Shown: one piece after another, positions 51,627 to 60,195 of the stretch
Layout: the number at the start of each line of letters is the position of its first letter
How positions within the stretch are numbered: position 1 is the stretch's first letter
Origin: Chloroflexota bacterium
GTDB taxonomy: Bacteria > Chloroflexota > Anaerolineae > Aggregatilineales > Phototrophicaceae
DNA: 64,000 nt
Assembly (NCBI GenBank): GCA_026708115.1
Contig: JAPOVL010000025.1
Coordinates: forward strand, 186,001 to 250,000
Direction: 5' to 3'
Made by a program: the position numbers and the translations under genes
The notes under the pieces: generated by a model
Database searches by the model: none
Seen by the model: only the letters and a program-made list of their open reading frames with translations
What the model was told of the DNA's origin: nothing

Positions 51627-51818
51627 CGTTTCCCGTCCTCTTATTCCATCAACAGCCGCGCAACTGCGCTTTGACGTGCTTCATGCGCTTGCATTATACT
51701 CCACGCAGATAGCCAAGCCATTGGCGATCACGGACTTCGCTGGTCTGCGCCCGCTTGCTTCAGCGATTGACCGATATCGGTATCTGCTCAATTCACCGAT
51801 TTGCGCGAGGAAACAAAG

Positions 51819-52985
51819 ATGAAGATCAAGCATATTGAAGCCGTGCGGGTCAATCTGCCGCAGCGGCAGGCCAGCGCCAAAGCGCGCCGTCCATCATGGA
51901 ATGCAAGAGACGAAGTTGCCAACCCGATGTCTGGCTATGGCCACGTCAAAGAGCATCGCGGCAAATGGATGCCGACGGGCTGGGAGCGCGTCTACGCCAA
52001 GGTCACGCTCGAGGACGGGACTTGGGGCCTGGGCGGGACCAGCCATGGACGGCCGGTCGCGGCCATCATCGACGATCACCTGGCGCCGCAGTTGACGGGT
52101 CAGGACGGCTTCGCTATCGAGCGCCTGGCGGATATGATGTTCCGCCTGACCAAGCCCTATGGCACAGTTGGTTTGGCGTCTTACGCCATCAGCGCCGTTG
52201 ATCTGGCGCTCTGGGACGCCAAGGGCAAGGCCCTCGGCAGACCCGTCTATAGCTTGATTGGCGGACTGCAAAAGGACAAGATCTACTGCTATTCCACCGG
52301 CAACGATGTCGACTGGTACCAGGAACTGGGCTTCAGCGCGCACAAGCTGGCGCACCCTTATGGGCCGGCCGATGGGCTCGACGGGCTGCGCAGGAATGAA
52401 GCTTTTGTGGCTGGCATGCGCGAGTTGATCGGCGACAAATGCGAGCTCATGCTCGATTGCTGGATGTCATTCGATGTCGATTACACGGTGCGGCTGGCGG
52501 AGACGCTGCGCCCCTACAAGCTAAAGTGGATTGAGGAATGCCTGATCCCCGAAGATATGGACGCCCATGCCGAGCTGCGCAGGCGCCTGCCCTGGCAGAC
52601 CTTGACCACCGGCGAGCACTGGTACAGTCATGTGCCTTTCCAGTACGCGCTCAAGCACGATCTGGTGGATATCTTGCAGCCCGATATCGAGTGGGTGGGC
52701 GGATTGACCACTTGCATCAAGATCGCCCATGCTGCCGATGCGGCTGGCAAAAAGGTCATTCTGCATGCCGGCGCGCGCACGCCCTACGGACAGCACTTCT
52801 CGATGGCGATGCCGGCCGTGCCCTGGATCGAATACTTCATTGGCGAGCCGCCGGGCGTCCCGCTAAAAGACGGCACCTTGTTCCCCGATATGTCTTATGC
52901 CGTCGATGGCTGGCTCGAGATCAGCGACGCCCCGGGCTTCGGGATTCACGTTGACGAGTCCTGGATCGAGCCTTTCTGGAGTTGA
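51819..52985 (+). CDS. L-rhamnonate dehydratase-like enolase-superfamily enzyme
   Basis: A 388-residue Mg-dependent sugar-acid dehydratase. GAGGAAACAAAG precedes the ATG. MLDCWMSFDVDYTVRLAETL, LKWIEECLIPED and TTGEHWYSH hold the metal ligands Asp, Glu and Glu, and HAGARTPYGQHF a His in the catalytic place. These stretches are very close to E. coli RhmD (LDCWMSWDVNY, LKWIEECLPP), so dehydration of L-rhamnonate or a similar 6-deoxy or C5 acid (L-fuconate, L-lyxonate) to a 2-keto-3-deoxy acid is likely. It is 18% longer in the N-terminal cap (ARRPSWNARDEVANPMSGY) than ordinary MLE enzymes, as in RhmD. Confidence 0.85.
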   Translation: MKIKHIEAVRVNLPQRQASAKARRPSWNARDEVANPMSGYGHVKEHRGKWMPTGWERVYAKVTLEDGTWGLGGTSHGRPVAAIIDDHLAPQLTGQDGFAIERLADMMFRLTKPYGTVGLASYAISAVDLALWDAKGKALGRPVYSLIGGLQKDKIYCYSTGNDVDWYQELGFSAHKLAHPYGPADGLDGLRRNEAFVAGMRELIGDKCELMLDCWMSFDVDYTVRLAETLRPYKLKWIEECLIPEDMDAHAELRRRLPWQTLTTGEHWYSHVPFQYALKHDLVDILQPDIEWVGGLTTCIKIAHAADAAGKKVILHAGARTPYGQHFSMAMPAVPWIEYFIGEPPGVPLKDGTLFPDMSYAVDGWLEISDAPGFGIHVDESWIEPFWS

Positions 52986-53051
52986 AGCTTTTCTGAATAT
53001 GAGTGCTTGCTGTCTCGGCCTGCCAGCCGCGGCGCGGGGAGGAGACGGGGA

Positions 53052-54527
53052 TTACGATAATGCCCATATCGACGACAGCCTCCAAATATCGATTGACTTA
53101 ACTCTGGTCCGGCCCCGGGAATAGATAGCAAGGCCAGTGCTATCGGGCCTGCTAGGGTAAACTCTGCTTGTGATACAGGCGCGGTCATTCGCATAAACTT
53201 CAATGACAGAACAGTCGACAAATACGCGCAAGCGCAGGGTTTCGCCCGGGGAAAGCTCGAAATCTCCCTCCTGTACGTCATAGGTAACTCCGCCATCCTG
53301 GCCCAGCGTAGAACGGCGACGGTCAACGCCCAATTTTTTACGATGCGCGTCATAGAATATGGTTGTTTCTTCTTCGCCATCGGGCGAACGACGGACTTTG
53401 ACGCCAGTTTCTTCAGCGTCAGAGGGATCAATCTCGGCAGCGATTTCAAGCGCTTCGCCGCGCAGGTTAAGGGATAATTGACCTGAAGCGGCGGACAGAT
53501 CAATGTCGCTCAGCTGATGGTGCTCGCGCCGCAGAGACGCAATCTCGGGCGCCGGGCGCATCGCCAGTAGTCCATCATCACGCAATGATAGAACCCTTGG
53601 CAAAGACATGACGCCCGACCATCCGGCAGTCCGTTGAGCGTCACTTGTCCGGGCCTCTCCGCTGAAGCCCCACATGATACGACGGCCTTGTGAATCCTCC
53701 ATGCTGTGTGCCGCGTAAAAGTGCCGATCGCCATAGTCGAGCTTGCGTACCGCGTCTGGAACAAAGCGATGCCCGTGATAGCTGCCTGTGAAGTAGATGC
53801 TATAGAGTGGATCGGCATCCCAAACGGTAACGAGCAGAACATGCTTGTCGCCGAGCGGAAAGAATTGCGGAACTTCCCACACAGTCCCGGTCCATACAGG
53901 TGCGGAATCATGCATGTCGCCAATACACAAGGGCTGCAGGTACTCCCAGCTAAGCAGATCTTTTGACCGATATAGCAGCACCGCTCCGCCAACATCTTGA
54001 ATGCCCGCTCCGATTGCCATGTACCAGTCTTCTTCCTCGCGCCAAACGAAAGGATCGCGGAATCCGGTGATGTCTAGGCCGTCAGGAGGATGGGCGATTA
54101 TGGGGTTGCCCGCATATTTCTCCCATGAAACTAGATCATCTTCACTGGTCGCCATACAGACGCGCTGGTTATGTGGTATCCCCCAATCTCCCTGAACGCC
54201 GGTGTAAAAGATCGTTGCTGTGCCATTGTTGTCCACGGTACAGCCGGACCAGCAACCGTCTTCATCCGGGCCGTCAGGGCTAGGGGAGAGCGCGATTGGC
54301 AGGTCCACCCAATGCGCAAGATCGTCACTGACGGCATGACCCCAGTGCATATTATCCCATACGGCGTCATGTGGATTATGTTGGTAAAAGAGATGGTATC
54401 TGCCTTCCCACTCAATGATGCCATTAGGATCGTTCATCCAGTTTGCCGGTGGCGTGAAGTGATAGCGCGGACGGTGCAGGTCTTTGGCCAGTTGCTGGCG
54501 TTTGGCATTCCCGGCAGATGAGTTCAT
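53052..54527 (-). CDS. Glycoside hydrolase family 32 (sucrose-6-phosphate hydrolase/fructanase)
   Basis: A 491-residue beta-fructosidase. The start MNSSAGNAKRQQ lies 5 bases after the permease stop. Five-bladed propeller: NWMNDPNG holds the nucleophile Asp, FRDPFVW the transition-state Asp, and WEVPQFF the acid/base Glu (the usual ECP motif is EVP here). The C-terminal jelly roll is at about 345-480 (VFVDCSVIEVYAND). No signal peptide, so it hydrolyses imported sucrose, sucrose phosphate or fructo-oligosaccharides in the cytosol. Last gene of the ABC operon that starts at 57968. Confidence 0.93.
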   Translation of the reverse strand: MNSSAGNAKRQQLAKDLHRPRYHFTPPANWMNDPNGIIEWEGRYHLFYQHNPHDAVWDNMHWGHAVSDDLAHWVDLPIALSPSPDGPDEDGCWSGCTVDNNGTATIFYTGVQGDWGIPHNQRVCMATSEDDLVSWEKYAGNPIIAHPPDGLDITGFRDPFVWREEEDWYMAIGAGIQDVGGAVLLYRSKDLLSWEYLQPLCIGDMHDSAPVWTGTVWEVPQFFPLGDKHVLLVTVWDADPLYSIYFTGSYHGHRFVPDAVRKLDYGDRHFYAAHSMEDSQGRRIMWGFSGEARTSDAQRTAGWSGVMSLPRVLSLRDDGLLAMRPAPEIASLRREHHQLSDIDLSAASGQLSLNLRGEALEIAAEIDPSDAEETGVKVRRSPDGEEETTIFYDAHRKKLGVDRRRSTLGQDGGVTYDVQEGDFELSPGETLRLRVFVDCSVIEVYANDRACITSRVYPSRPDSTGLAIYSRGRTRVKSIDIWRLSSIWALS

Positions 54528-54532
54528 GTCGG

Positions 54533-55447
54533 CTATCCCTTTAGCCCGGTGGCGGCGACACTTTGCACAAACCATTTCTGGAAGAGCAAAAACAGAATAA
54601 GAACCGGAATCGTGATCATGGAAGCGAAGGCCAAAATCTGCGCCCATTTGACATCCTGACCATAAAACGAAGTGATGCCGACGGTCAGTGGCCGAGACGC
54701 TTCACCGCGGGTCGCCATCAAGGGCCATAGATAGGAACTCCACAAAAACAGGGCCTGCAGAATCGCGACGGTAGCGAAGACGGGACGTGACAGGGGCACA
54801 ATGATCCTCCGGTAAACCGCAAAGGGACTTCCGCCGTCGATGGTGGCCGCTTCGTCGAAATCCCGAGGGATGCCGATAAAGAATTGGTAAAAGAGAAAGA
54901 TTGAGAAGGCATCGGCTACGAATGGAATAATCTGTACGTGCAAGCTATCCAGCCACCCTATAGAACCGTCAATCCAGGGAAACTCGTTGACCAAGACCAG
55001 CAGAGGCACAACGATGGCGTCGAGCGGCACAATGGACAGCGCTATTACCAGCGCAAGGACGACGGTTTTCCCTTTCCAGCGCAAGCGCGCCAGAGCAAAG
55101 GCGATCATGCTATTGACAAGCAGACCGGCGGATACTGTTGCCAGGACGATAAAGGTAGAATTGAACATGAATCGCCCAAAGGGCACCCGGCGAAAAACGC
55201 TGGTGAAATTGTCAAATGTGATGTCGCGAGGGATGAAGGCCCAGGCAATCGTTTTGAGATCGTCGAAGATCAGCTTTTCCGGTTTGAATGAAGATACGAC
55301 CATGAACACGATGGGAAACAAGAAGAATATCGCCAGCCCAATCATGATGCTGTAATCGAAGACCAGGATGAGCAAGCGCCGCAGGCGACGGCGCGATTGC
55401 TGGCGGCGCGCTCGGTAATCAAATTCTCCAGCGGTTCCAGCCGACAT
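54533..55447 (-). CDS. Sugar ABC transporter permease, MalG/UgpE type (GH32 operon)
   Basis: A 304-residue membrane protein; start MSAGTAGEFDYRARR, 5 bases after the preceding permease. A frame extending far upstream is an overlap with that gene. First helix at about 28-50; EAA loop FDEAATIDGGSPFAVYRRIIVP; C-terminus WFVQSVAATGLKG is typical. Works with the 55453 permease and the 56670 binding protein. Confidence 0.94.
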   Translation of the reverse strand: MSAGTAGEFDYRARRQQSRRRLRRLLILVFDYSIMIGLAIFFLFPIVFMVVSSFKPEKLIFDDLKTIAWAFIPRDITFDNFTSVFRRVPFGRFMFNSTFIVLATVSAGLLVNSMIAFALARLRWKGKTVVLALVIALSIVPLDAIVVPLLVLVNEFPWIDGSIGWLDSLHVQIIPFVADAFSIFLFYQFFIGIPRDFDEAATIDGGSPFAVYRRIIVPLSRPVFATVAILQALFLWSSYLWPLMATRGEASRPLTVGITSFYGQDVKWAQILAFASMITIPVLILFLLFQKWFVQSVAATGLKG

Positions 55448-55452
55448 TGCGC

Positions 55453-56535
55453 CTATTCCACCTCGATGTCCGATTTCATAAGCGCGCGTTGCATCAGAGC
55501 GATCGTCACAACCAGGATGAAAAAGAGTACGGTGACAGCGGAACCATAGCCGATTTTTTGTTGCCGAAAACCCGTGTCGACGGCATGGAACACTACCGTG
55601 ACGGTGGCATCCTGCGGCCCGCCCTTGGTCATCACGTCGACCTGCGTGAACAGGCGAAAGGCCAGGATCGTCGTGCTGATGATGACAAAAATGGTCGTAT
55701 TGCGAAGTTGCGGAATCGTCACATGCCGAAATTGCTGCCAGGTATTGCCACCGTCGATCTGCGCCGCTTCGTATAAAGATTGCGGGATGCCCTGCAAGCC
55801 CGCCAAAAAGATGATCATCTGGAAACCCGCCGCTTGCCAGGCGGACAAAATAATGATTGCCAACAAGGCGGAATCGGCACTGACCAACCAGTCCGGTTGA
55901 AAGTTTCCAAATGTAACTGCGCTCAAAAAGCGATTGATCAAACCCTGATCCGGATTGTAGAGAAAGGTCCAAACGATCGCGAGTACCGCCATGGATGTGA
56001 CAACCGGGCTGAAGTAAATGGTGCGAAACACATATCTTCCCCGCAGGCGCTGGTTGACCAGCAAGGCCATGAGCAGCGCCAGGCCGCCTTGCCCGGGCAC
56101 GATCACCAAGACAAAGACGAAGGTATTGACCAGCGAACGCAGAAAAGTTGGATCCCTGGCAATGACCACATACCGCCCGCCGAAAACATCGGAGGTGAAC
56201 CATTCGCGGTATCCCTGGTAGGCGGGGTTGCCGCGGACGATAGTGCGTGTACGGGGATAGATTGTCTTACCTTCCGCATCAATCCTGGCCTGACCCGTCG
56301 CCGGATCAATCTCAGGCTCCAGGCGAATGATGCGGAGGCCAAGCAGGTTCTGATAGTTCTGGAGTCCGACGTACTTCGTCGGCAGCGGAGAGATGAGGCG
56401 CTTGTTGGTAAAGCTCCAGTACAGGCCGCCAAAGAGTGGCAATGCCACAAACAGAAACAAGCCGATGAGCGCGGGCGCGCTCATCAGCCAGGCGTAGGTC
56501 CTTTCATGACCATGGAAACCTGTCGACCGTCTCAT
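55453..56535 (-). CDS. Sugar ABC transporter permease, MalF/UgpA type (GH32 operon)
   Basis: A 360-residue permease. Six helices with an unusual periplasmic insert between helices 1 and 2 (about 65-130: RLEPEIDPATGQARIDAEG, then YREWFTSDVFGGRYVV) that makes it 40-60 residues longer than most relatives. EAA loop LYEAAQIDGGNTWQQFRHVTIP; QVDVMTKGGPQDATVT before the last helix. AGGTAATTGC precedes the ATG. No ATPase gene in this operon. Confidence 0.94.
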   Translation of the reverse strand: MRRSTGFHGHERTYAWLMSAPALIGLFLFVALPLFGGLYWSFTNKRLISPLPTKYVGLQNYQNLLGLRIIRLEPEIDPATGQARIDAEGKTIYPRTRTIVRGNPAYQGYREWFTSDVFGGRYVVIARDPTFLRSLVNTFVFVLVIVPGQGGLALLMALLVNQRLRGRYVFRTIYFSPVVTSMAVLAIVWTFLYNPDQGLINRFLSAVTFGNFQPDWLVSADSALLAIIILSAWQAAGFQMIIFLAGLQGIPQSLYEAAQIDGGNTWQQFRHVTIPQLRNTTIFVIISTTILAFRLFTQVDVMTKGGPQDATVTVVFHAVDTGFRQQKIGYGSAVTVLFFILVVTIALMQRALMKSDIEVE

Positions 56536-56580
56536 GCAATTACCTGCCCAAGCATGCCAAGCAGGTTATGTCTTAGATGC

Positions 56581-56642
56581 CTTCGGTCCTGCTTCGCGAC
56601 CGAAGCGAAGTAGCCGCAGCCGACTGCATTGCGCCGCGGCTA
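56581..56642. promoter_or_regulatory. Two stem-loops between binding-protein and permease genes
   Basis: CTTCGGTC/GACCGAAG (56581-56588, 56598-56605) and TAGCCGC/GCGGCTA (56611-56617, 56636-56642). They stand in the 134-base gap directly after the binding-protein stop, like the hairpin at 4563 in the first sugar operon, and probably adjust the ratio of binding protein to permeases. Confidence 0.55.
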
Positions 56643-56669
56643 CCGCCGAGATATCGCTACATGCAGCAC

Positions 56670-57968
56670 TTAACCCTGTACGGGATAACCGTCATTGTCG
56701 GCAACATCCTGCGCGATTTTATCGACTGCCGCATCGAGTTCGGCCTGAATATCACCGCCCTTGATGATGTTGTCCATTGCCGTGAAGAAGGCGGACGTGA
56801 CAGCAGGGTAGCCGGGCGTAATCGGTCGCGGAATGGCAATGCCGGATTCGAGCTGCTGCACAAATATGTTCATGCGCCCGCCTTCGCCAAACAGCTCGGA
56901 CATTGCCAGAGCCGATAGGCGACCGGGCACCGCAGCATTGACATTAGTAATGCTCAGGATCTCTTCCGGCGTCAGCATGAACTCCATGAACGTCCAGGCA
57001 GCGTCAGGATTGTCGCACTGCGTCGTGATTGACCAGGCCCAGGATCCCATGCCGGTGGCCTGACGGGCGCCGAAATTCACTACCGGCAGGACGATCATGT
57101 CGTCGCCAAAGGCTTCATAGTAGCCTGTGGCCATCCAGTGCCCAAGGAAACCCATCGCCGCGTTTCCGTTGATGAATTCGTTGTCATCCGGCGGGGTCAG
57201 CGTGGCATATCCATTGTCGAACAGGCTCTTGATCCATTCCATGGCTGCCACCGCTTCCGGCCCGTTCAAAAGACCCTCGCCGCTCAAGGTCTCTCCGTCA
57301 ATCAGATCGCCGCCAAAACCCTGAACGACCGGGCTGAAGGCATAGGTGTACCACTCTCCGGCCCCGTAATTCATCTTCAGATCTATGGCGTACTCAACGC
57401 TGTCCAAGGCCTGCAAACTTGCCAGCACATCGTTGAATTCGTCAAGCGTCCAGGCGTCATCAATGCTAGTCGGGATGCGCAGGCCAGCTTCTTCCAGCAA
57501 TGACACGCGACCGACAAGAGCCAAGCCCGAATCATACTGTCCCATGGCGTAGATCTTGCCATTGTAAAGGCCCTGATCGATCAATGACGGGAGGATATCG
57601 GCGCGCAAATCATCAGACATGTAGTCGTCCAGAGGCGCCAGGAAGCCCGCCCAGGCGTAGTTATACAGGTTCGGACCATCCAGATCGAGAATGCAGGGAA
57701 GGTCACCTGCCACGGCAGCGGCGTTCACGGCGTCGTTGTAGCCGGTGCCGGCTACCAAAGAACCAGCGAGCTCGACGAAGTTAACCTGAATCGCGTCTTG
57801 CATGGCGTTGAAGCGGTCGACTTGAGCGCGGGTCTCGTCGTTTTCTTCTTGTGTGCCGCCGTGGTACCAAAGCTCAAGCTCTACCATGTCCTGAGCCAGA
57901 ATGCCGGCTGGCATGAATGCTGCCAATGCCAGCAGAAGAACAAAAATGCTTAGGGCTTTACGTTTCAT
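56670..57968 (-). CDS. Sugar-binding protein of CUT1 ABC importer (GH32 operon)
   Basis: A 432-residue secreted binding protein, family 1. Signal peptide MKRKALSIFVLLLALAAFMPAGILAQ without a lipobox Cys; AAGGAGTGAAAACCC before the ATG. Traits: LELWYHGGTQEENDETRAQVDRF, CILDLDGPNLYNYAWAG, GLYNGKIYAMGQYDS, INGNAAMGFLGHWMA. First gene of the operon with two permeases and a GH32 enzyme, so a fructose-containing oligosaccharide or sucrose is the likely ligand. Confidence 0.93.
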   Translation of the reverse strand: MKRKALSIFVLLLALAAFMPAGILAQDMVELELWYHGGTQEENDETRAQVDRFNAMQDAIQVNFVELAGSLVAGTGYNDAVNAAAVAGDLPCILDLDGPNLYNYAWAGFLAPLDDYMSDDLRADILPSLIDQGLYNGKIYAMGQYDSGLALVGRVSLLEEAGLRIPTSIDDAWTLDEFNDVLASLQALDSVEYAIDLKMNYGAGEWYTYAFSPVVQGFGGDLIDGETLSGEGLLNGPEAVAAMEWIKSLFDNGYATLTPPDDNEFINGNAAMGFLGHWMATGYYEAFGDDMIVLPVVNFGARQATGMGSWAWSITTQCDNPDAAWTFMEFMLTPEEILSITNVNAAVPGRLSALAMSELFGEGGRMNIFVQQLESGIAIPRPITPGYPAVTSAFFTAMDNIIKGGDIQAELDAAVDKIAQDVADNDGYPVQG

Positions 57969-58666
57969 GGGTTTTCACTCCTTGTTAAACAACTCTATTG
58001 ATCTTTTTCGAAGATTATTGGGTAGGTTGATGTATCCGGAGACGGGCGTCTTCGCGCTCATTCCCGAGTGTCACAGCAGGCCGAAGCTCGCTGCTCCACT
58101 GACGAAGTTCGTCGAAGACCTAAACTTGTCACCATCTCAACTCCAAGAACACCAGCCTTAGCGGATAGCCGATGGTCGCCATCGAGCCCTAGAATGACCC
58201 ATCAATGCCAGTTGTTCGAAGCGAACTCACAGGAGTAACCGCCAATGATGAGTTCTGCCTTGTCTATTTTGGGATCGCTAAGTCCTCCTTTTTCTAACAC
58301 TTTCTTATTTGTTTGACGGACATGCTCACTAGAGTTAGAGGCTTGTCGCTTTGAGCGAGCCCGAGAGTATTTTTCGTTGCCGCAAAATGATGAGGCTTCT
58401 CTCCACATGAGCGCCGCGGTCTATTTGATATGAGGATGTACCCGCATCGACAGAAGAGCTTTGCCAACTATGAGGCGCTTCGCAGAGCGAGAGCCGATAC
58501 GATGTGTTTTCTTCGCATCAAGGCGGCTCCGCTGCGAAAACCGCGAATCTGTTTCCAAAGAGCCCATAAACGTCTTCTAATAAGTATTCATGATCATTAT
58601 ACAAATACTATCTGAACTTAGGCGTATCGGCAATCTTTTGCGCAATTGCCGGTATCGGGGGCGTGC
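57969..58666. other. Non-coding gap upstream of the GH32 operon
   Basis: About 700 bases between the binding-protein gene and the first sulfatase stop. A near-perfect palindrome GACGAA-G-TTCGTC (58101-58113), about 135 bases before the binding-protein ATG, is a possible operator. Two short frames (58202-58408 minus; 58430-58615 plus) match nothing I know and have no ribosome site. The sequence from 58200 to 58620 is AT-richer than its surroundings. Confidence 0.5.
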
Positions 58667-60124
58667 TCAGATACCCAGCCGCTGGTATTGCTCGGGCGGG
58701 GCGTCGTTGGCGCGCATCAGGTCAAGCATCTTTTCGATCATCCGGCCTTCGAGCGCCGCGTCCTGCAACGGATTCTGTTGACCGGGGTCTGCTTCCAGGT
58801 CATAAAGCAAGGACTCGAAAGCCTCGGTCATATAGCGATTGCGCTCTGGGCGGATCTTCAGCGTCTGGCAGCCCTTGGTAAAGTCGAACGGCTCTTGCAA
58901 GGTCATGGCCTTGAGTTCATGGGCGCTGAAACGATGCCGCATGTGCGTGGGCATCAAGGTATAGTTATACAAAGGCTGATTGTCTGCGCTCTGTGGGGCT
59001 CGCATATAGACATAGCGCCCATCGGTGACATTGACATGCCCGCCATGGACACCGAATAGCGCCGCCTCGCGAACAACGTCGTCAGCGGCGACAGCATCGC
59101 CCAACGGCCTGCCTTGCATGTCCGGCCTTGGATCAATGCCAAAACAATCCAGCACTGTAACGGGCAGGTCAATCGTCTGCACCAGACTGCTGCGGCGCTC
59201 GTTCTTGACGCCGGTCCGCGGATCCCAAATGAAGAGCGGGATATTGGCCAACTCCTTATACCAGGGCATACGCCCTTTGCCCCACCAGTCGTGCTCGCCC
59301 AGCAAGAAGCCGTGATCCGTGTTTACAATGAGCATGGTATCGTCCCACAGATCAAGCTCATACATGACATCGAGCACCGTGCCCAAATAATGATCGCACA
59401 TGCTCATCAATGCGGCATATTCATAAATCATGTGCTGAACTTGCTCCGGGGGCTGATCGACGCGCGCATAGGGCGGCCAATCGAATAGCGGACCGTCATA
59501 GTCGTGCGGGTAAAGCGCCTTCCACTGCTCCTGCGTGAAAAAAGGCTCATGTGGATCAAAAGTCTCGATCTGCAGGTACCAATTGTCGGCATGGGCGTTT
59601 TGGCGGATGAACTCGGTACCCAGCGCAAAGGTCTGCGCCTGGGGCATGGCGATTTCTTCGGTGATATAGCTACGATTGACGCGGTCTTGTCGGAAGTTGA
59701 CCGAGTTCCTGGTCTCTGCTGTCTCAACCTGGGGCGCAGCAACATCGCCCTTCCACAAGTCCCCTTCTTGCCCGCGCACCAGTTCATAGGTGGAAAAACG
59801 ATTGTGATAGGTGGCGCCGCCGTCTTCCCAATAGTGGTAGTGATCGGTGACAAGATGGGAATGGATGCCTTCTTCATCCAGGATCTGGGGCATGGAATCG
59901 TCGAAGGGCTCCAGCGGCCCCCAGCTGCGATGCAGGAAATTGTAGCGCCCGGTATGTAACTCGCGCCGCGCCGGCATGCAGGGCATGCTGCCGATAAATG
60001 CGTTGTCGAAAGTCGCGCTTCGCTGGGACAGGCGCTGAAAATTAGGCGTATGCACCCAGTCGCCGCCGTAGGGTTGCAGCATGCGCCGATTGAGCGAGTC
60101 GAACATGACCATGATCACTTTCAC
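58667..60124 (-). CDS. Type I sulfatase, tandem copy 2
   Basis: A 485-residue alkaline-phosphatase-superfamily sulfatase. GTG start after GAGGTTCCAAC (VKVIMVMFDSLNRRML). MFDSLN carries a metal-binding Asp, and SMPCMPARRELHTGR is the CxPxR maturation motif whose Cys becomes formylglycine. ETFDPHEPFF and NTDHGFLLGEHDWWGK hold further metal ligands. No signal peptide, so it acts in the cytosol. It desulfates a sugar or small sulfate ester. A formylglycine-generating enzyme is needed but not seen in the window. About 72 bases downstream of its paralogue. Confidence 0.92.
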   Translation of the reverse strand: MKVIMVMFDSLNRRMLQPYGGDWVHTPNFQRLSQRSATFDNAFIGSMPCMPARRELHTGRYNFLHRSWGPLEPFDDSMPQILDEEGIHSHLVTDHYHYWEDGGATYHNRFSTYELVRGQEGDLWKGDVAAPQVETAETRNSVNFRQDRVNRSYITEEIAMPQAQTFALGTEFIRQNAHADNWYLQIETFDPHEPFFTQEQWKALYPHDYDGPLFDWPPYARVDQPPEQVQHMIYEYAALMSMCDHYLGTVLDVMYELDLWDDTMLIVNTDHGFLLGEHDWWGKGRMPWYKELANIPLFIWDPRTGVKNERRSSLVQTIDLPVTVLDCFGIDPRPDMQGRPLGDAVAADDVVREAALFGVHGGHVNVTDGRYVYMRAPQSADNQPLYNYTLMPTHMRHRFSAHELKAMTLQEPFDFTKGCQTLKIRPERNRYMTEAFESLLYDLEADPGQQNPLQDAALEGRMIEKMLDLMRANDAPPEQYQRLGI

Positions 60125-60195
60125 GTTGGAACCTCGCTTGCTGGCCTGGCGGTCGCAGGACGATGGCGACGGCAATGTCGGAAATGTGCTTGGGC

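Noticed and set aside
58202..58615. Two short frames (68 and 61 codons) in the gap before the sulfatases
   Set aside because: No ribosome site, no similarity I can name, composition like the AT-richer intergenic sequence.
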